From positions 1 to 64,000 of the forward strand of contig JAUCBJ010002077.1 of NCBI GenBank assembly GCA_032718475.1: 64,000 bases of DNA, in the 5' to 3' direction. This document shows, piece after piece, positions 1-9,631 of this stretch. The translations under genes and the position numbers were made by a program. Numbering within the stretch: position 1 is the stretch's first letter; every line of letters begins with the position of its first letter. The stretch comes from Nemertoderma westbladi. Taxonomy: Eukaryota > Xenacoelomorpha > Nemertodermatida > Nemertodermatidae. The notes below the pieces were generated by a model that saw only the letters and a program-made list of their open reading frames with translations, was not told the origin of the DNA and did no database searches.

Positions 1-67
1 CTATCTGAATAGTTTACATGGTTTATATTTTTATAATTTCCTCCACATCAACATAAATAAAGGAAAT

Positions 68-895
68 TCAACTAGAAAAGTATGAGATTCTGTTTCTGTT
101 TCTGAGATTCTCTTTAGACATTTCCTGTTTAAATTCCGACTCAAATAATTCCCGACGAGATGAGCTGTCCGGTGCGTGTTTCATAAAGGCCGCGAGTACT
201 GCTGTGGACTGCAACAACCTCATAATGTCATCTGACGTCATCCGTTGCTCCATCGTAGTATCGAATCTCTCGCACTGTGTTTCGGGGTATGGGCTAGGTA
301 GGTTGCGGTACCGGTCCCGCGCTAGCTGACGGCTCTCCATTGTAGGTTCGTTCACCCGAGCGACCTCCCATAAACTGTTAATGAAGTCGTTCAGCAATCG
401 GCTGCACGCAGAGACGTCACTACTAGTAGGGTTTATTAGACGGATACCTTCGAACGAACTACTGTAAATAGCCAACACGCCGCTGGGTTTAAGGACGCGG
501 TCAACTTCTTGATAAAACAAGGGTAAGTTAAACCAGTGCGCAGAACTACCAGCTGTAACTAAATCGCAGGTTGAATCCCCCACAGGTAAATAATTACTGT
601 CCCCCACCTGGAAGCTAATGCCGGATAAATTAGGTTGAGTTTTCAATAGAATCCTATTCGCTTCAGATATCATACTGTCACTGCTATCGAGGCCTATAAC
701 GCGAGTGAAATAGGAACGCAATGGCATTGTAGATTGGCCCGTTCCGCATCCTACATCGACGGCTAATTGGAACGGCTGCTTTAGCGTTCCGTTCTCAAGG
801 TAATCGATTACTTTATTGTAGAGATGCGTCGTGTAATTAGGTCGCACGGCTGCGTAATGTTTGGAGGTTGTGCTAAGTCTATAATATTGGGCCAT
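68..895 (-). CDS. Class I SAM-dependent methyltransferase (methyltransf_11-like)
   Basis: A 275-residue protein if translation starts at the ATG at 895; an upstream in-frame ATG at 964 would add 23 residues. I prefer the inner start because the family usually begins close to the YAAVRPNY segment, here residues 14-21. Seen: motif I VDVGCGTGQ at about 46-54, the acidic post-I end GLD at 68-70, a later GDSNYLPVGDSTCDLV segment, and HWFNLPLFYQEVDRVLKPSG, the usual last strand before the substrate-binding part. This is the layout of small soluble methyltransferases related to trans-aconitate and UbiE-type enzymes. The substrate cannot be read from sequence. One exon, stop just before 68, no conserved partner beside it. 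The family call is firm; a specific function is not. Confidence 0.82.
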   Translation of the reverse strand: MAQYYRLSTTSKHYAAVRPNYTTHLYNKVIDYLENGTLKQPFQLAVDVGCGTGQSTMPLRSYFTRVIGLDSSDSMISEANRILLKTQPNLSGISFQVGDSNYLPVGDSTCDLVTAGSSAHWFNLPLFYQEVDRVLKPSGVLAIYSSSFEGIRLINPTSSDVSACSRLLNDFINSLWEVARVNEPTMESRQLARDRYRNLPSPYPETQCERFDTTMEQRMTSDDIMRLLQSTAVLAAFMKHAPDSSSRRELFESEFKQEMSKENLRNRNRISYFSS

Positions 896-1132
896 GCTCG
901 CGCAGGATAGATCAATAATGCAGATGTAGTTACTGATATTCGCCGAATTACTGTACCTTGTCACCGAATTAAGACACTTTAATAGTGAGCCATTTGGGAA
1001 GTTCTCGTAAAGAGGTTTTTATAGATATTGTGGTTTGAATTTCCCGCCCAGGCATTTTATACACTCAGGAGCCCTCACCTTAAGATGCCAGCTGCTATGC
1101 TGGCGGCAATCCACAATAATGTGCATGCCCCA
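896..1132. other. Intergenic, 5' side of methyltransferase
   Basis: This gap lies between the methyltransferase start and the inverted-repeat element. It probably holds the methyltransferase promoter on the minus strand. I see no clear TATA box or other recognisable site. Confidence 0.4.
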
Positions 1133-1625
1133 CGGCCCTTTCATTCCAAAACCCAGTATCCCCAAATTTTTCATTTTGAGAAAAACGCAAAAGACTTTGG
1201 ACATTCTGCGATTGATGATCAAAGCTCGAAATGGACGCAAAATTTGTCAGAACCAAGGGCAGCCATTGGTTAATTTAGCCAACCAATAAAAAACTGCAAT
1301 TTATTTACCAGAATTTAATTATTACTCATGAAATGAGGCATATAGTCGTTGATACTGGGTTTTGATATGAAACTTTTTGGAGATACTGGGTTTTGGATAT
1401 ATGCCAAAACCCAGTAGGCCCCTCTCCAAAGAGTCCAAAAAACTTCTCCAAAAAACTTTTTGGCAAACCTTTGTTTCAATCAATTCAAGCCTTTTATTAA
1501 GCCTTTTTTTATCCTTTTAACCTTTTATCAAGCCAATTATTATTATCGAACCTTTTTAAGACATTGTTCATCCATGCAAGCTGTTGTTTTCCCTTCGGTA
1601 CATGATGCATGCCCACGAAGTTAGG

Positions 1626-1736
1626 ACAATTCCGACCCGCACAATTCCGACGCGGACAATTCCGACCCCATTTTCATGGGTCGGAATTGTCCGGGTCGGA
1701 ATCTTCCTAGGTCGAAATTGTCCGGGTCGGAAATGT
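1626..1736. repeat. Inverted repeat of GGTCGGAATTGTCC units
   Basis: Three copies of ACAATTCCGACCC-like sequence on the left face GGTCGGAATTGTCCGGGTCGG-like copies on the right around a short ATTTTCATG spacer. This gives a potential long stem just before the 39-bp array. Confidence 0.7.
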
Positions 1737-1751
1737 CCGTACACCTACTCC

Positions 1752-2180
1752 CACAAGGTGTTGTTTTCCCTTCGGTACATGATGCACGCCCACAAGGTGT
1801 TGTTTTCCCTTAGGTACATGATGCACTCCCACAAGGTGTTGTTTTCCCTTCGGTACATGATGCACGCCCACAAGGTGTTGTTTTCCCTTCGGTACGTGAT
1901 GCACGCCCACAAGGTGTTGTTTTCCCTTCGGTACATGATGCACGCCCACAAGGTGTTGTTTTCCCTTCGGTACATGATGCACGCCCACAAGGTGTTGTTT
2001 TCCCTTCGGTACATGATGCACGCCCACAAGGTGTTGTTTTCCCTTCGGTACATGATGCACGCCCACAAGGTGTTGTTTTCCCTTCGGTACATGATGCACG
2101 CCCACAAGGTGTTGTTTTCCCTTCGGTACATGATACACGCCCACAAGGTGTTGTTTTCCCTTCGGTACATGATGCAACCT
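1752..2180. repeat. 39-bp minisatellite, 11 copies
   Basis: The unit begins CACAAGGTGTTGTTTTCCCT and ends with CATGATGCACGCC. Eleven near-perfect units follow head to tail, with degenerate partial units at about 1572-1610 and 2188-2210. Because 39 is divisible by 3 and the unit lacks stops in several frames, long 13-residue-repeat reading frames appear on both strands; I treat these as artefacts. There are no unique spacers, so it is not a CRISPR array. Confidence 0.95.
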
Positions 2181-2256
2181 CGGACCCACAAGGTTGTTTT
2201 CCATTGCAAAAATACATTGTACAACAGAAAGAGAATATCATCCAGGAATATCTTTA

Positions 2257-2276
2257 GGGGGGGGGGGGGGGGGGGG
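2257..2276. repeat. Poly(G) run, 20 nt
   Basis: An uninterrupted run of 20 G directly after the minisatellite zone, inside the TIR element. It is one of several long G/C homopolymers in the window. Confidence 0.95.
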
Positions 2277-2561
2277 TGATAAACTACGGACGGGCAGTTT
2301 AAAATGAATGTAAACCAAGCAATTGCAATGCAATTGCTCATAAAATGGGGCATAGTCAGGTTTTGACATACAATTTTGAAATTTAAACATGTGCTAAAAA
2401 TGGTGAGATACACGGTTTTGGCAATTTCAAAAACCTATTCCCCCTTTTTCAAATGCTTAGAAACTTCACAGACAGACGCAGAACAGTTTCCTGATTCGAA
2501 TGATATATAAAACTCATTTTTTGAAAAATTTCAGATACTGGGTTTTGGAATGAAAGGGCCG

Positions 2562-4525
2562 CCCAATGGGCGAGTTGATAAGAACGAGAAGCGAGCGAAA
2601 AAATTGAAAATTTATTAATTGGCAACTTTACGAGCCTTTTTCTTAGCGAAGATGTTAATAACCGTATCTAAATCTATTTTGCCTGCTGCTCTCTTTCAAT
2701 TATTGAAATCATAGCTAGAGCACAAATTACGAGTCCTAAATAGCCAACAACGCTACAACAGTAAGTTTCAGTTACCAGCAATTCCTATTTCAAATTTCCC
2801 TTCAACCTACTCTGAGACAGTAGTATCTAAATAGATAAAAATAATTACTAGATTTAATACAGTAGTACTGTTTACTAACTGTATATCGCACTACCAAATC
2901 TTAATTCATTTCTCTCCGCCAGTTGTCCTGTTAATATCCTTAACAATACTACAATACAGACTGTTTCATCCCACAGGGGCGTCTTCGGCACTCCTTGAGT
3001 GGGCGCCGCGGGGCGGTCGCCCCTGCTCGCCATGGCATGGGCCGGTTACGCCACTGGCCGGCTTATCAACAAAGTTGCACCATCACAACTGCAACTCCAT
3101 ATCCCCCATGACTATCTCGGGATTATCCGCATTTTCAAGGTCAGTGTCCTTTGAGATGCGTCTCAAGAAAGTCATGGGCAGGGCAGCCCATCATCCTTGC
3201 GAAGTCTGCTTTCTGTTCTTTACTGTAGGTTTACTATTTCCAGGGGCTTCAACCTCCAATCCATATAGTTTTATAATGGCGGATACAACGATAATGGTAG
3301 CGGTTTCCAGCAAATTGCTAAATTAAATGTGGCAGATGAAATCCCCTTGTGGTAAAATTGGCATGCTATTTTTGGTAATTTTTTCTTACTGAGCTTATAA
3401 TTATAGCAACCCTTTATCCATTAGATACAATATTATGCGTAAGTTTAGAAACGAAACTTGTAAATATTTATGTGTTCGATCTTTGATGTTTCAATACGAT
3501 CGGCATTCGCTTTAATTTAAATTGTAAGGAGCCAACAACACAGCCTCAGAGTAACTATAATATAATAATTATTATATTAATAATGTCTCAGTATAGCCAA
3601 GTGGATTGGGGCTATATTTTATGTAAGCAGTCTCTTGCTCTATATCATATGGCTCCACATTAAACAACTCCACATCAACGTTTATGGGGCAAATTAAACC
3701 GAGCCCAGCTCATTGCGTTAAATCAACATTCTCAACAAGCTTCAATCAATATAGTATTAATTCAATATTTATTAGATGCGAAGCCAATAAATACTGATGA
3801 GGTTTACGTAACATAGCAACCACATTCATAATAATAATGGACTTTATCAAACAAAAAAATGCCGAGATTATCACTCCTGGTTATTGTAACAAATACCACT
3901 CACTAACTGAAGAACTGTGCACACATTTTTTGGAAGTTTTTACCAAATTTTATTTACAAAGTTTAAAATATTTTTAGGATGTAGCCGCCAGGAACTAACA
4001 GGTGTTACACAGTAAATTAAGGATCGGCATCCTATTGAATTGAACTTACACATGTTAGTATAAATTCCTAATCCGACTGTCTGTCTGTCCATCACAGTAT
4101 CCCTAGGTTGTTCATGAATCATCCTGTTCCAGTGGTATAAGGACTTATTCAAAATATATATATTTATTTAATTCACCAAAAAGGTATAAAATATTCGGAA
4201 ATTTAATAAAACAAGCAATGAATAATTAATATTTTATAAATAAAATCATAATAAAATAAAGTTAAGGATTTTTTTATTTTCGGACAATCGAGAAAATGGT
4301 ATATATTATATATATAATATTCAAAATAAATTATTAAACACAACCAAGTAGGACTCGGGCACTACTGTATAATAATATCCTTGAATTTATCGCTATGGTA
4401 TGCCGTATAGGTACAAATTCTATTTAAGGCTAGGTTTTGCTACATGAAAATAGGTAGGTAGTAGTTCATTATGTGTTTTATTGTCATACATTTAAAAGAA
4501 AATTTATTACATTTTATGAGTAAAA
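2562..4525. other. Intergenic, with possible hAT end fragment
   Basis: No gene seen. A GC-rich patch at about 2975-3060 ends in TACGCCACTG, which reads CAGTGGCGTA on the other strand. That matches the common terminal sequence of many animal hAT elements, but no partner end is evident, so it would be a remnant. The rest is AT-rich, with near-palindromic AT stretches at about 3555-3585 and 4300-4325. The promoter of the gene starting at 4526 should lie in the last few hundred bases. Confidence 0.4.
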
Positions 4526-4978
4526 ATGGCTAGAGTGCAACCGAAAAATGATGACGTCACAAGGAAAATGAGTTTCGTATCCGAAACGAATATGGAACCC
4601 GTGCGAACACCAAAAATAACTCAAGTTCACCCCCTGGGAACCCCAGCCCCTCATCGGCCATCCATGCCAGACATCTCGGAGAATGTTGCCATAGCAATGC
4701 CCACAACATCTAACAACAAGACCGGATCGGGGACGGTTTACTCACCCAAGACGCCTAGGCCGACCTCTGTGAGCAACCGAATGATATGTTTATTCGCGAT
4801 TGTGGCATGTTTCGGTATTACTATGTGCATTGTGTTGTTCTGCTTGCTGCTCATTCAGGAGTATGTAACGCAGACGGCGATTGCGCGGGTGGAGAATGTT
4901 GTCAAGTACAGGACTCAACATATTATGGACCGAATTGATGGACCAAATCAACACGGGTTTGAGATTCACTCACAATGA
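4526..4978 (+). CDS. Small single-pass membrane protein, unknown
   Basis: A 150-residue protein that I do not recognise. Residues 1-85 are polar and rich in Pro, Thr and Ser, with basic positions and TPK/SPKTPRP motifs that could be proline-directed phosphorylation sites. Residues about 86-111 are one strongly hydrophobic segment with several cysteines, a clear transmembrane helix. The tail of about 39 residues contains an amphipathic stretch (ENVVKYRTQHIMDRI). No cleavable signal peptide precedes the helix, so a type II or tail-proximal anchor is likely, with the proline-rich part in the cytosol. The start AAAATGG fits a eukaryotic context. Single exon. It could be lineage-specific, or one exon of a longer gene. 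That it is coding is inferred from composition and the clean membrane segment. Confidence 0.6.
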   Translation: MARVQPKNDDVTRKMSFVSETNMEPVRTPKITQVHPLGTPAPHRPSMPDISENVAIAMPTTSNNKTGSGTVYSPKTPRPTSVSNRMICLFAIVACFGITMCIVLFCLLLIQEYVTQTAIARVENVVKYRTQHIMDRIDGPNQHGFEIHSQ

Positions 4979-5821
4979 AAACATTTCACGCTTTTGATAC
5001 ATAAATTATCACGTAAATGTTACATCGATTAATAAGTTATTAGTACAGCGATTACTGTATATGTTATTGCTATCACAGATACCGGTGTAGGACATTTGGG
5101 ACTCAGAAAAAATGGGTTCAAAATCTACGGGTGCGAATTGTCTCTGTCGTAATTAATGTCCGCGTCCCATTGCTACATACATACATGTATGGTATTTGTT
5201 ACCAATATGAATTCCGCTGTGTCGTTTATGTGCAGTATATTATTTGAAAAATAATTACCCGTTACTGACTTACTAACCACTGTCACATTCTCTCACGATT
5301 AGAGCAAATTAAACAAAATACTAAACATCGCATGACGAGTATGTCTACTTTAAAACTTGGGAGGGGGAGAGTTCCTGATCGTTCACACTAATCCATTTGC
5401 TAAATAGCAGAAATAATTATTATGAATCAAGATGTTTTCATCGGAACTTTATTAATTCCTGAAGTATATTCCCACCCCACACAATACCATAAAATAATAC
5501 AATTAGTAGACAATTAATTGAAAATAATATTCATAATTATAATAATTGGATATTTAACAAACAGAACTAAACGTATCGTAAAGTAAGCGTGCTTAGCTAT
5601 GGATACCGCTGATTCAACCGCTGTCCTTCTGTTGTAGACTGTCGAAAGTCTGAATCTAAAATATAATTTGCGTGGGGTACTCCGAAGTTCCTAGTCTCTC
5701 GCTAGAGGGCGACTCTATACAATGGTTTAAATACTGCGGTATAATAAACTTGCTTACTTCGACCAGGGCCAAGTCCCCAAGAACGTGTAGAGGGGGAATC
5801 AATCACAAAGCAGTTTGATAG
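4979..5821. other. Intergenic between convergent genes
   Basis: This holds the 3' ends of the membrane-protein gene (+) and MMS19 (-). TTTATT at about 5445 would read AATAAA for MMS19 on the minus strand. Nothing else recognised. Confidence 0.4.
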
Positions 5822-8752
5822 TTAAATAGAACCGATTGGTGCCCCGACCATAAACCAGTCGTTGATAGCTAGAGTTGCTTTCATACGAACCAACCGCTTC
5901 TTATCACCAACAAGATAACGAAGTTTAGCTATCGCGTTAGATCTTAACGGTAGAAGGAGATGCGTTGGTAGTCTAGTAAGCGACCTCGTGAAGGTCAAAC
6001 AGGCGACCTTCAACCTCAAACTACCAGTCCCGGAACCAAGTTGCAATACCTTAACACAAAGGGATTCGGCGTGGGGGTGTATCAACTCCTGACGCTCTTT
6101 TGTCATGGGCTCCAATAAGCTGATAACGCTCTCGCAAAGATCCATGTTGTCTGGCGATAGGCTCCGAATGAGCATCGGTACAAGGGGTGGAAGTTTCTCC
6201 GATATTATCGCAATGGGAACCACCGGGATTAGATGGGACAATGTAACAGTGTAGTTATTGCAATGATCGGAGCTTGAGCAATGAGTAAACCCGTCTATGA
6301 GGAGGGGCATTAGCAGAAGGAAGACCCGCTGTTTGTATAAGATTTTCACGGTGAATCCACGCCTCCTTGCTGATTTGTCTTCCATAATGATTTTCATTCC
6401 ATCGGCGACTAGTCGACCTGATTTCGATTCTAGCGATTTAACGTAAAGTTTGAGAATTCCAGATAAATCGGCCCCACGAAAAGCCATTGACTTTAACAAA
6501 AAAATTAATAAGAAATAATAATTTATTACATTATTCTGAGCATCCTGATTTGTAAATATTGCATCTTCTAGTAACTTGATTGTTTTAGCAACTAATTCCA
6601 GGATATATGGTTCTTTGTAATATTTGTTGATTAAACTGCCAAACAAAGTAGAACAAGAGATCACCGATACCAGATTCACGGAACTTAACGCCACTTCTTT
6701 AATCTTTGTAAGTATTCCAGGTAATTTGGGCAGTAGCTGGGCCTCATTGCAGGACGCAATCACAGACGCAATAAATTCCACGTGATTGGGCAGACAGTCT
6801 ATAGCGCCGCCAGAAATAACGCAATCTGAGACGGAGTAACTCTTTAGCACACGGCTAATGAAAGCGGCAAGGCTAGTCTTTAAACAACATGACTTCAGGT
6901 CGTCCGCAAACAAGTATTCCGAATCTATTTCCAGCTCTGAAATATTTGACACAAATAAATCGAACGAATTCTTCAGCCTCTCACATTTATCGAAGTCATC
7001 GACAACCATCGTATCGTAAAGATTCTCCAAACACATCAAGAGGGGGAATATCAGTTCATCGTTTAAATTATTCAGCTTTATTTGTTCTGTTGATATGAAC
7101 TTCGTAATATGTTTCTCAGCATTTAATGGTGACAAAGTTTCAATAATAGAAGGAAATATTTTGTAAACCTCTTTCGTAGTTAACGCAAACGAGGTGTGTG
7201 ACGATCCCCCAATAATGGTTAAGGCGTCTTCAATAAAGTTATCCACTACTTTATCATGGGTCGCATCCGAGGCGATGGCAATGCCAGCGGCGGCACGAAC
7301 ACTGTCCGCAGGATCGTACATGAGCATGTTGTAAATGTACTGAGTCAATCCAACTGCGACCTCATCATTGTTTACCGTTGCCGATATATTACGCAGCGGA
7401 CCTGCACATTTCAGTGCAATAACACGCAGATCTGGATCAGGGTGACTAACAGTGGACTCGCATAACATTTGCAAAGATTTCAGAGTTTCAACAGGCAAAT
7501 CTACTTTATCAAAACTCCCGCCGCTATTCAAAAATCCTTGTGTTATCTCGAGCAATGCCCGTTTCTTTGTACCTTCGGAGTAGAAATAAAATTGGTCTTC
7601 TAATATTTTCGTGCACTCCGGCAAAACAGTCACGCAAGTTGATTTAGATGTTGCACAAACCGCTTGTAAGAGCTTCGCACTCGGCCATATTAGTTTCAGT
7701 TCTGGGTCTTTCAGGTACCTCCTACAATCTTTAACGATTTCCTCAGTGAGACTCGATTCATCAGATGATTTCGTTAGCGTTTTCAACATCGCTGTTACCG
7801 CATCAATACAAAGATTCTCTACATCAACAGAGGAAGCCTGGAAGGTTTCCTGTCTTATTGAGCCCCACAAGGCGCTGCTAAACTCCCAAACTACCTTGGT
7901 GTCAAAGACACTGCAGGCAGAGACTAATAGTGTAAGACAATCTAGTTTCGCAAGCTTGTTGGATTCAGATGACAACTTCTCAGCTATCAGAGGAAGGCAA
8001 AATATACCGAATTCTTTAGCGGCAATAAGGGCGTTGGATAGACTAGTGGAGAGTGCTTCACGGGATATGACGTCAGATTCGGAAGGTTTAAATTCAACAG
8101 GGAAATAACACGATAAAACCTCGAAAAGGTCCTCGCAAAACAGATCGAGAGGAAAATGATTGGAAATAAAAGCGGACAATTTAAAGGCGACGAGGAGATT
8201 TCTGGGATCGCGTTCGTTGTCCAGAGCGCGAACGAACATGAACACAAAGTCGGACCCCATCGGTTGGACGTCGGGGAGACGCGTTCGGAGCAGATGCGAG
8301 TACGTCACCAACACCAAGTACCGGTCCGGCTGCACTAGACTCTGCACCGGTATGTCGCGAGAGAAGTCCTGCAGTAAAGTCAGTAAAGTTTCAGTTTCTA
8401 GTTTCGGGAACTTTAATAAAGCACAAACCCCTCGCAAAGCAGATGTGGTCACTGCAGTGTAATCTCTCATCCTATTGGTGAAAAACTTAGTCAAATAGTC
8501 CAATTCGGTTACGGATAGAGAAGTTAATGATTGATATTCTGCACTGAGATTGCTATTCTCTCTCTCCCAGACCTTCTCCAGTACCAATGAAAGTAATAAA
8601 GTTCCACTCCTTCTCTGTTCCATGGACTCGTTCGCCAGATACGATTGCATTGATTCAACCAACGTAACAATCGCTTTCTTTCCCAAACAGACATCATTAG
8701 CGATGTCCATAACATCTTTATCTATACCTTCAACTTGTATTGACTCTCCCAT
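5822..8752 (-). CDS. MMS19: MMS19 homolog, cytosolic Fe-S assembly (CIA) targeting factor
   Basis: A 976-residue HEAT-repeat protein, near the roughly 1030 of vertebrate MMS19. MMS19 joins CIAO1 and CIAO2B in the CIA targeting complex, which hands Fe-S clusters to DNA polymerases, XPD, RTEL1 and other DNA-maintenance enzymes. Seen: the N-terminal family block with DPRNLLVAF at 182-190 and EDLFEVLSCYFPVEF at 207-221, then a long helical-repeat middle. The C-terminal block has RLPTHLLLPLRSNAIAKL, then DDKK-like GDKKRLVRMKA and a terminal NDWFMVGAP, which match the family's C terminus. ATG at 8752 lies in CACAATGG, a good context, and the reading frame opens there. The notable point is the absence of any intron in a gene that has many in vertebrates. 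An intact retrocopy is possible, but all neighbours are also intronless. Expected location: cytosol and nucleus. Confidence 0.93.
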   Translation of the reverse strand: MGESIQVEGIDKDVMDIANDVCLGKKAIVTLVESMQSYLANESMEQRRSGTLLLSLVLEKVWERENSNLSAEYQSLTSLSVTELDYLTKFFTNRMRDYTAVTTSALRGVCALLKFPKLETETLLTLLQDFSRDIPVQSLVQPDRYLVLVTYSHLLRTRLPDVQPMGSDFVFMFVRALDNERDPRNLLVAFKLSAFISNHFPLDLFCEDLFEVLSCYFPVEFKPSESDVISREALSTSLSNALIAAKEFGIFCLPLIAEKLSSESNKLAKLDCLTLLVSACSVFDTKVVWEFSSALWGSIRQETFQASSVDVENLCIDAVTAMLKTLTKSSDESSLTEEIVKDCRRYLKDPELKLIWPSAKLLQAVCATSKSTCVTVLPECTKILEDQFYFYSEGTKKRALLEITQGFLNSGGSFDKVDLPVETLKSLQMLCESTVSHPDPDLRVIALKCAGPLRNISATVNNDEVAVGLTQYIYNMLMYDPADSVRAAAGIAIASDATHDKVVDNFIEDALTIIGGSSHTSFALTTKEVYKIFPSIIETLSPLNAEKHITKFISTEQIKLNNLNDELIFPLLMCLENLYDTMVVDDFDKCERLKNSFDLFVSNISELEIDSEYLFADDLKSCCLKTSLAAFISRVLKSYSVSDCVISGGAIDCLPNHVEFIASVIASCNEAQLLPKLPGILTKIKEVALSSVNLVSVISCSTLFGSLINKYYKEPYILELVAKTIKLLEDAIFTNQDAQNNVINYYFLLIFLLKSMAFRGADLSGILKLYVKSLESKSGRLVADGMKIIMEDKSARRRGFTVKILYKQRVFLLLMPLLIDGFTHCSSSDHCNNYTVTLSHLIPVVPIAIISEKLPPLVPMLIRSLSPDNMDLCESVISLLEPMTKERQELIHPHAESLCVKVLQLGSGTGSLRLKVACLTFTRSLTRLPTHLLLPLRSNAIAKLRYLVGDKKRLVRMKATLAINDWFMVGAPIGSI

Positions 8753-9120
8753 TGTGGTGTTTTATATTATTAATTATCAATGTCTGATATTTGTCTTGTA
8801 CATAGACAAACCAAATAGGATATTATATTGTACGTACTTGGCTACAGTAAACAACCCTGATGGGTGGGGAGCGGGGGAACCTAGCGAAAATATAGCCTAT
8901 GCTGCTATGCTCTTATGAGCCTTTGGCGGCCTCATTTATGCGTTCAGTAGATACCAACCAAATCCAAATCAATAGAGCATAGAGATGGGTTGGAAACTAG
9001 AAATTTAGGAAAATCAATCGTTCGTGGTCATTAACCTACCATTCATGAACGCTAACTTACAAAAACACTCAGGACTGTCACTGTTGCAGGATAGGCTCAA
9101 TATTATGTAACCCAACCCAC

Positions 9121-9139
9121 CCCCCCCCCCCCCCCCCCC
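9121..9139. repeat. Poly(C) run, 19 nt
   Basis: An uninterrupted C run following CCCAACCCAC. Confidence 0.95.
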
Positions 9140-9580
9140 GTTGCAGTCCGAGTCCATTATTGGCTGAATAGGAATATGAACATAAAACTAAATCATTGTG
9201 ATTTATTATCTACTAAACAAATAAAATTACATAGCAATTACTTAATAATTATAATAACCTAGGCACAATGATACGTATAGTAACTACTTTTATAAGCACC
9301 AACGTAGTAATTATAAAGGTTGGAAATCAGTTGAAGATAAGATTACTATTAAGATTATTAACTATTTGTGAAATAAAGCTATAAAGTCAATAAAGTATCT
9401 TAACCTTAGTTGCATTTAGGAATGAGAGAGTGGATAAAGGAAAATAAACGGGAAATAAAGTACAGGGAAATCAAATTAAGCAATTGAGGCAAGATTTGCA
9501 AATTTTTAGCATAAAGACATATCAGGCTCCATTGTTGATCACTTAGCCAACATCGATTACTTTAAACCCGGCTAAATTTA

Positions 9581-9598
9581 CCCCCCCCCCCCCCCCCC
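9581..9598. repeat. Poly(C) run, 18 nt
   Basis: An uninterrupted C run just beyond the 3' end of the sulfatase gene. Confidence 0.95.
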
Positions 9599-9631
9599 AC
9601 CGCATTGCGTTGGATTAGCTGGAGGATCGAA

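Larger units (their letters stand above)
1133..2561. mobile_element. TIR transposon without visible transposase
   Basis: About 28 bp at the left end (starting CGGCCCTTTCATTCCAAAAC) recur as the exact reverse complement at the right end, 2534-2561. Both ends are followed by CCCA in the flanks, compatible with a 4-bp target duplication, although the left flank is C-rich. The phrase GATACTGGGTTTTGG recurs inside (1349-1410), so the subterminal region is repetitive. The element holds a 39-bp minisatellite, an imperfect hairpin at 1626-1736 and a 20-nt poly(G) run. I see no transposase frame, so it should be non-autonomous. The superfamily is not assigned. Confidence 0.7.
8753..9631. other. Intergenic MMS19-sulfatase with two poly(C) runs
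   Basis: The side next to 8752 should hold the MMS19 promoter. TTTATT at about 9199 is a candidate AATAAA on the minus strand for the sulfatase. Poly(C) runs lie at 9121-9139 (19 nt) and 9581-9598 (18 nt). No gene seen. Confidence 0.5.

Noticed and set aside
1019-1289. Small overlapping frames near 1.0-1.3 kb
   Set aside because: They overlap the terminal repeat of the TIR element on both strands and have no coding character.
1752-2180. Direct repeats suggesting a CRISPR array
   Set aside because: The units are contiguous with no unique spacers, and the DNA is eukaryotic.
1584-2279. Long reading frames on both strands with 13-residue repeats
   Set aside because: They are produced by the 39-bp minisatellite, whose unit length is divisible by three. 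Overlapping frames on both strands are equally open.
3600-3660. tRNA-like TAGCCAAGTGGA sequence
   Set aside because: No matching B box at the right distance and no foldable cloverleaf.
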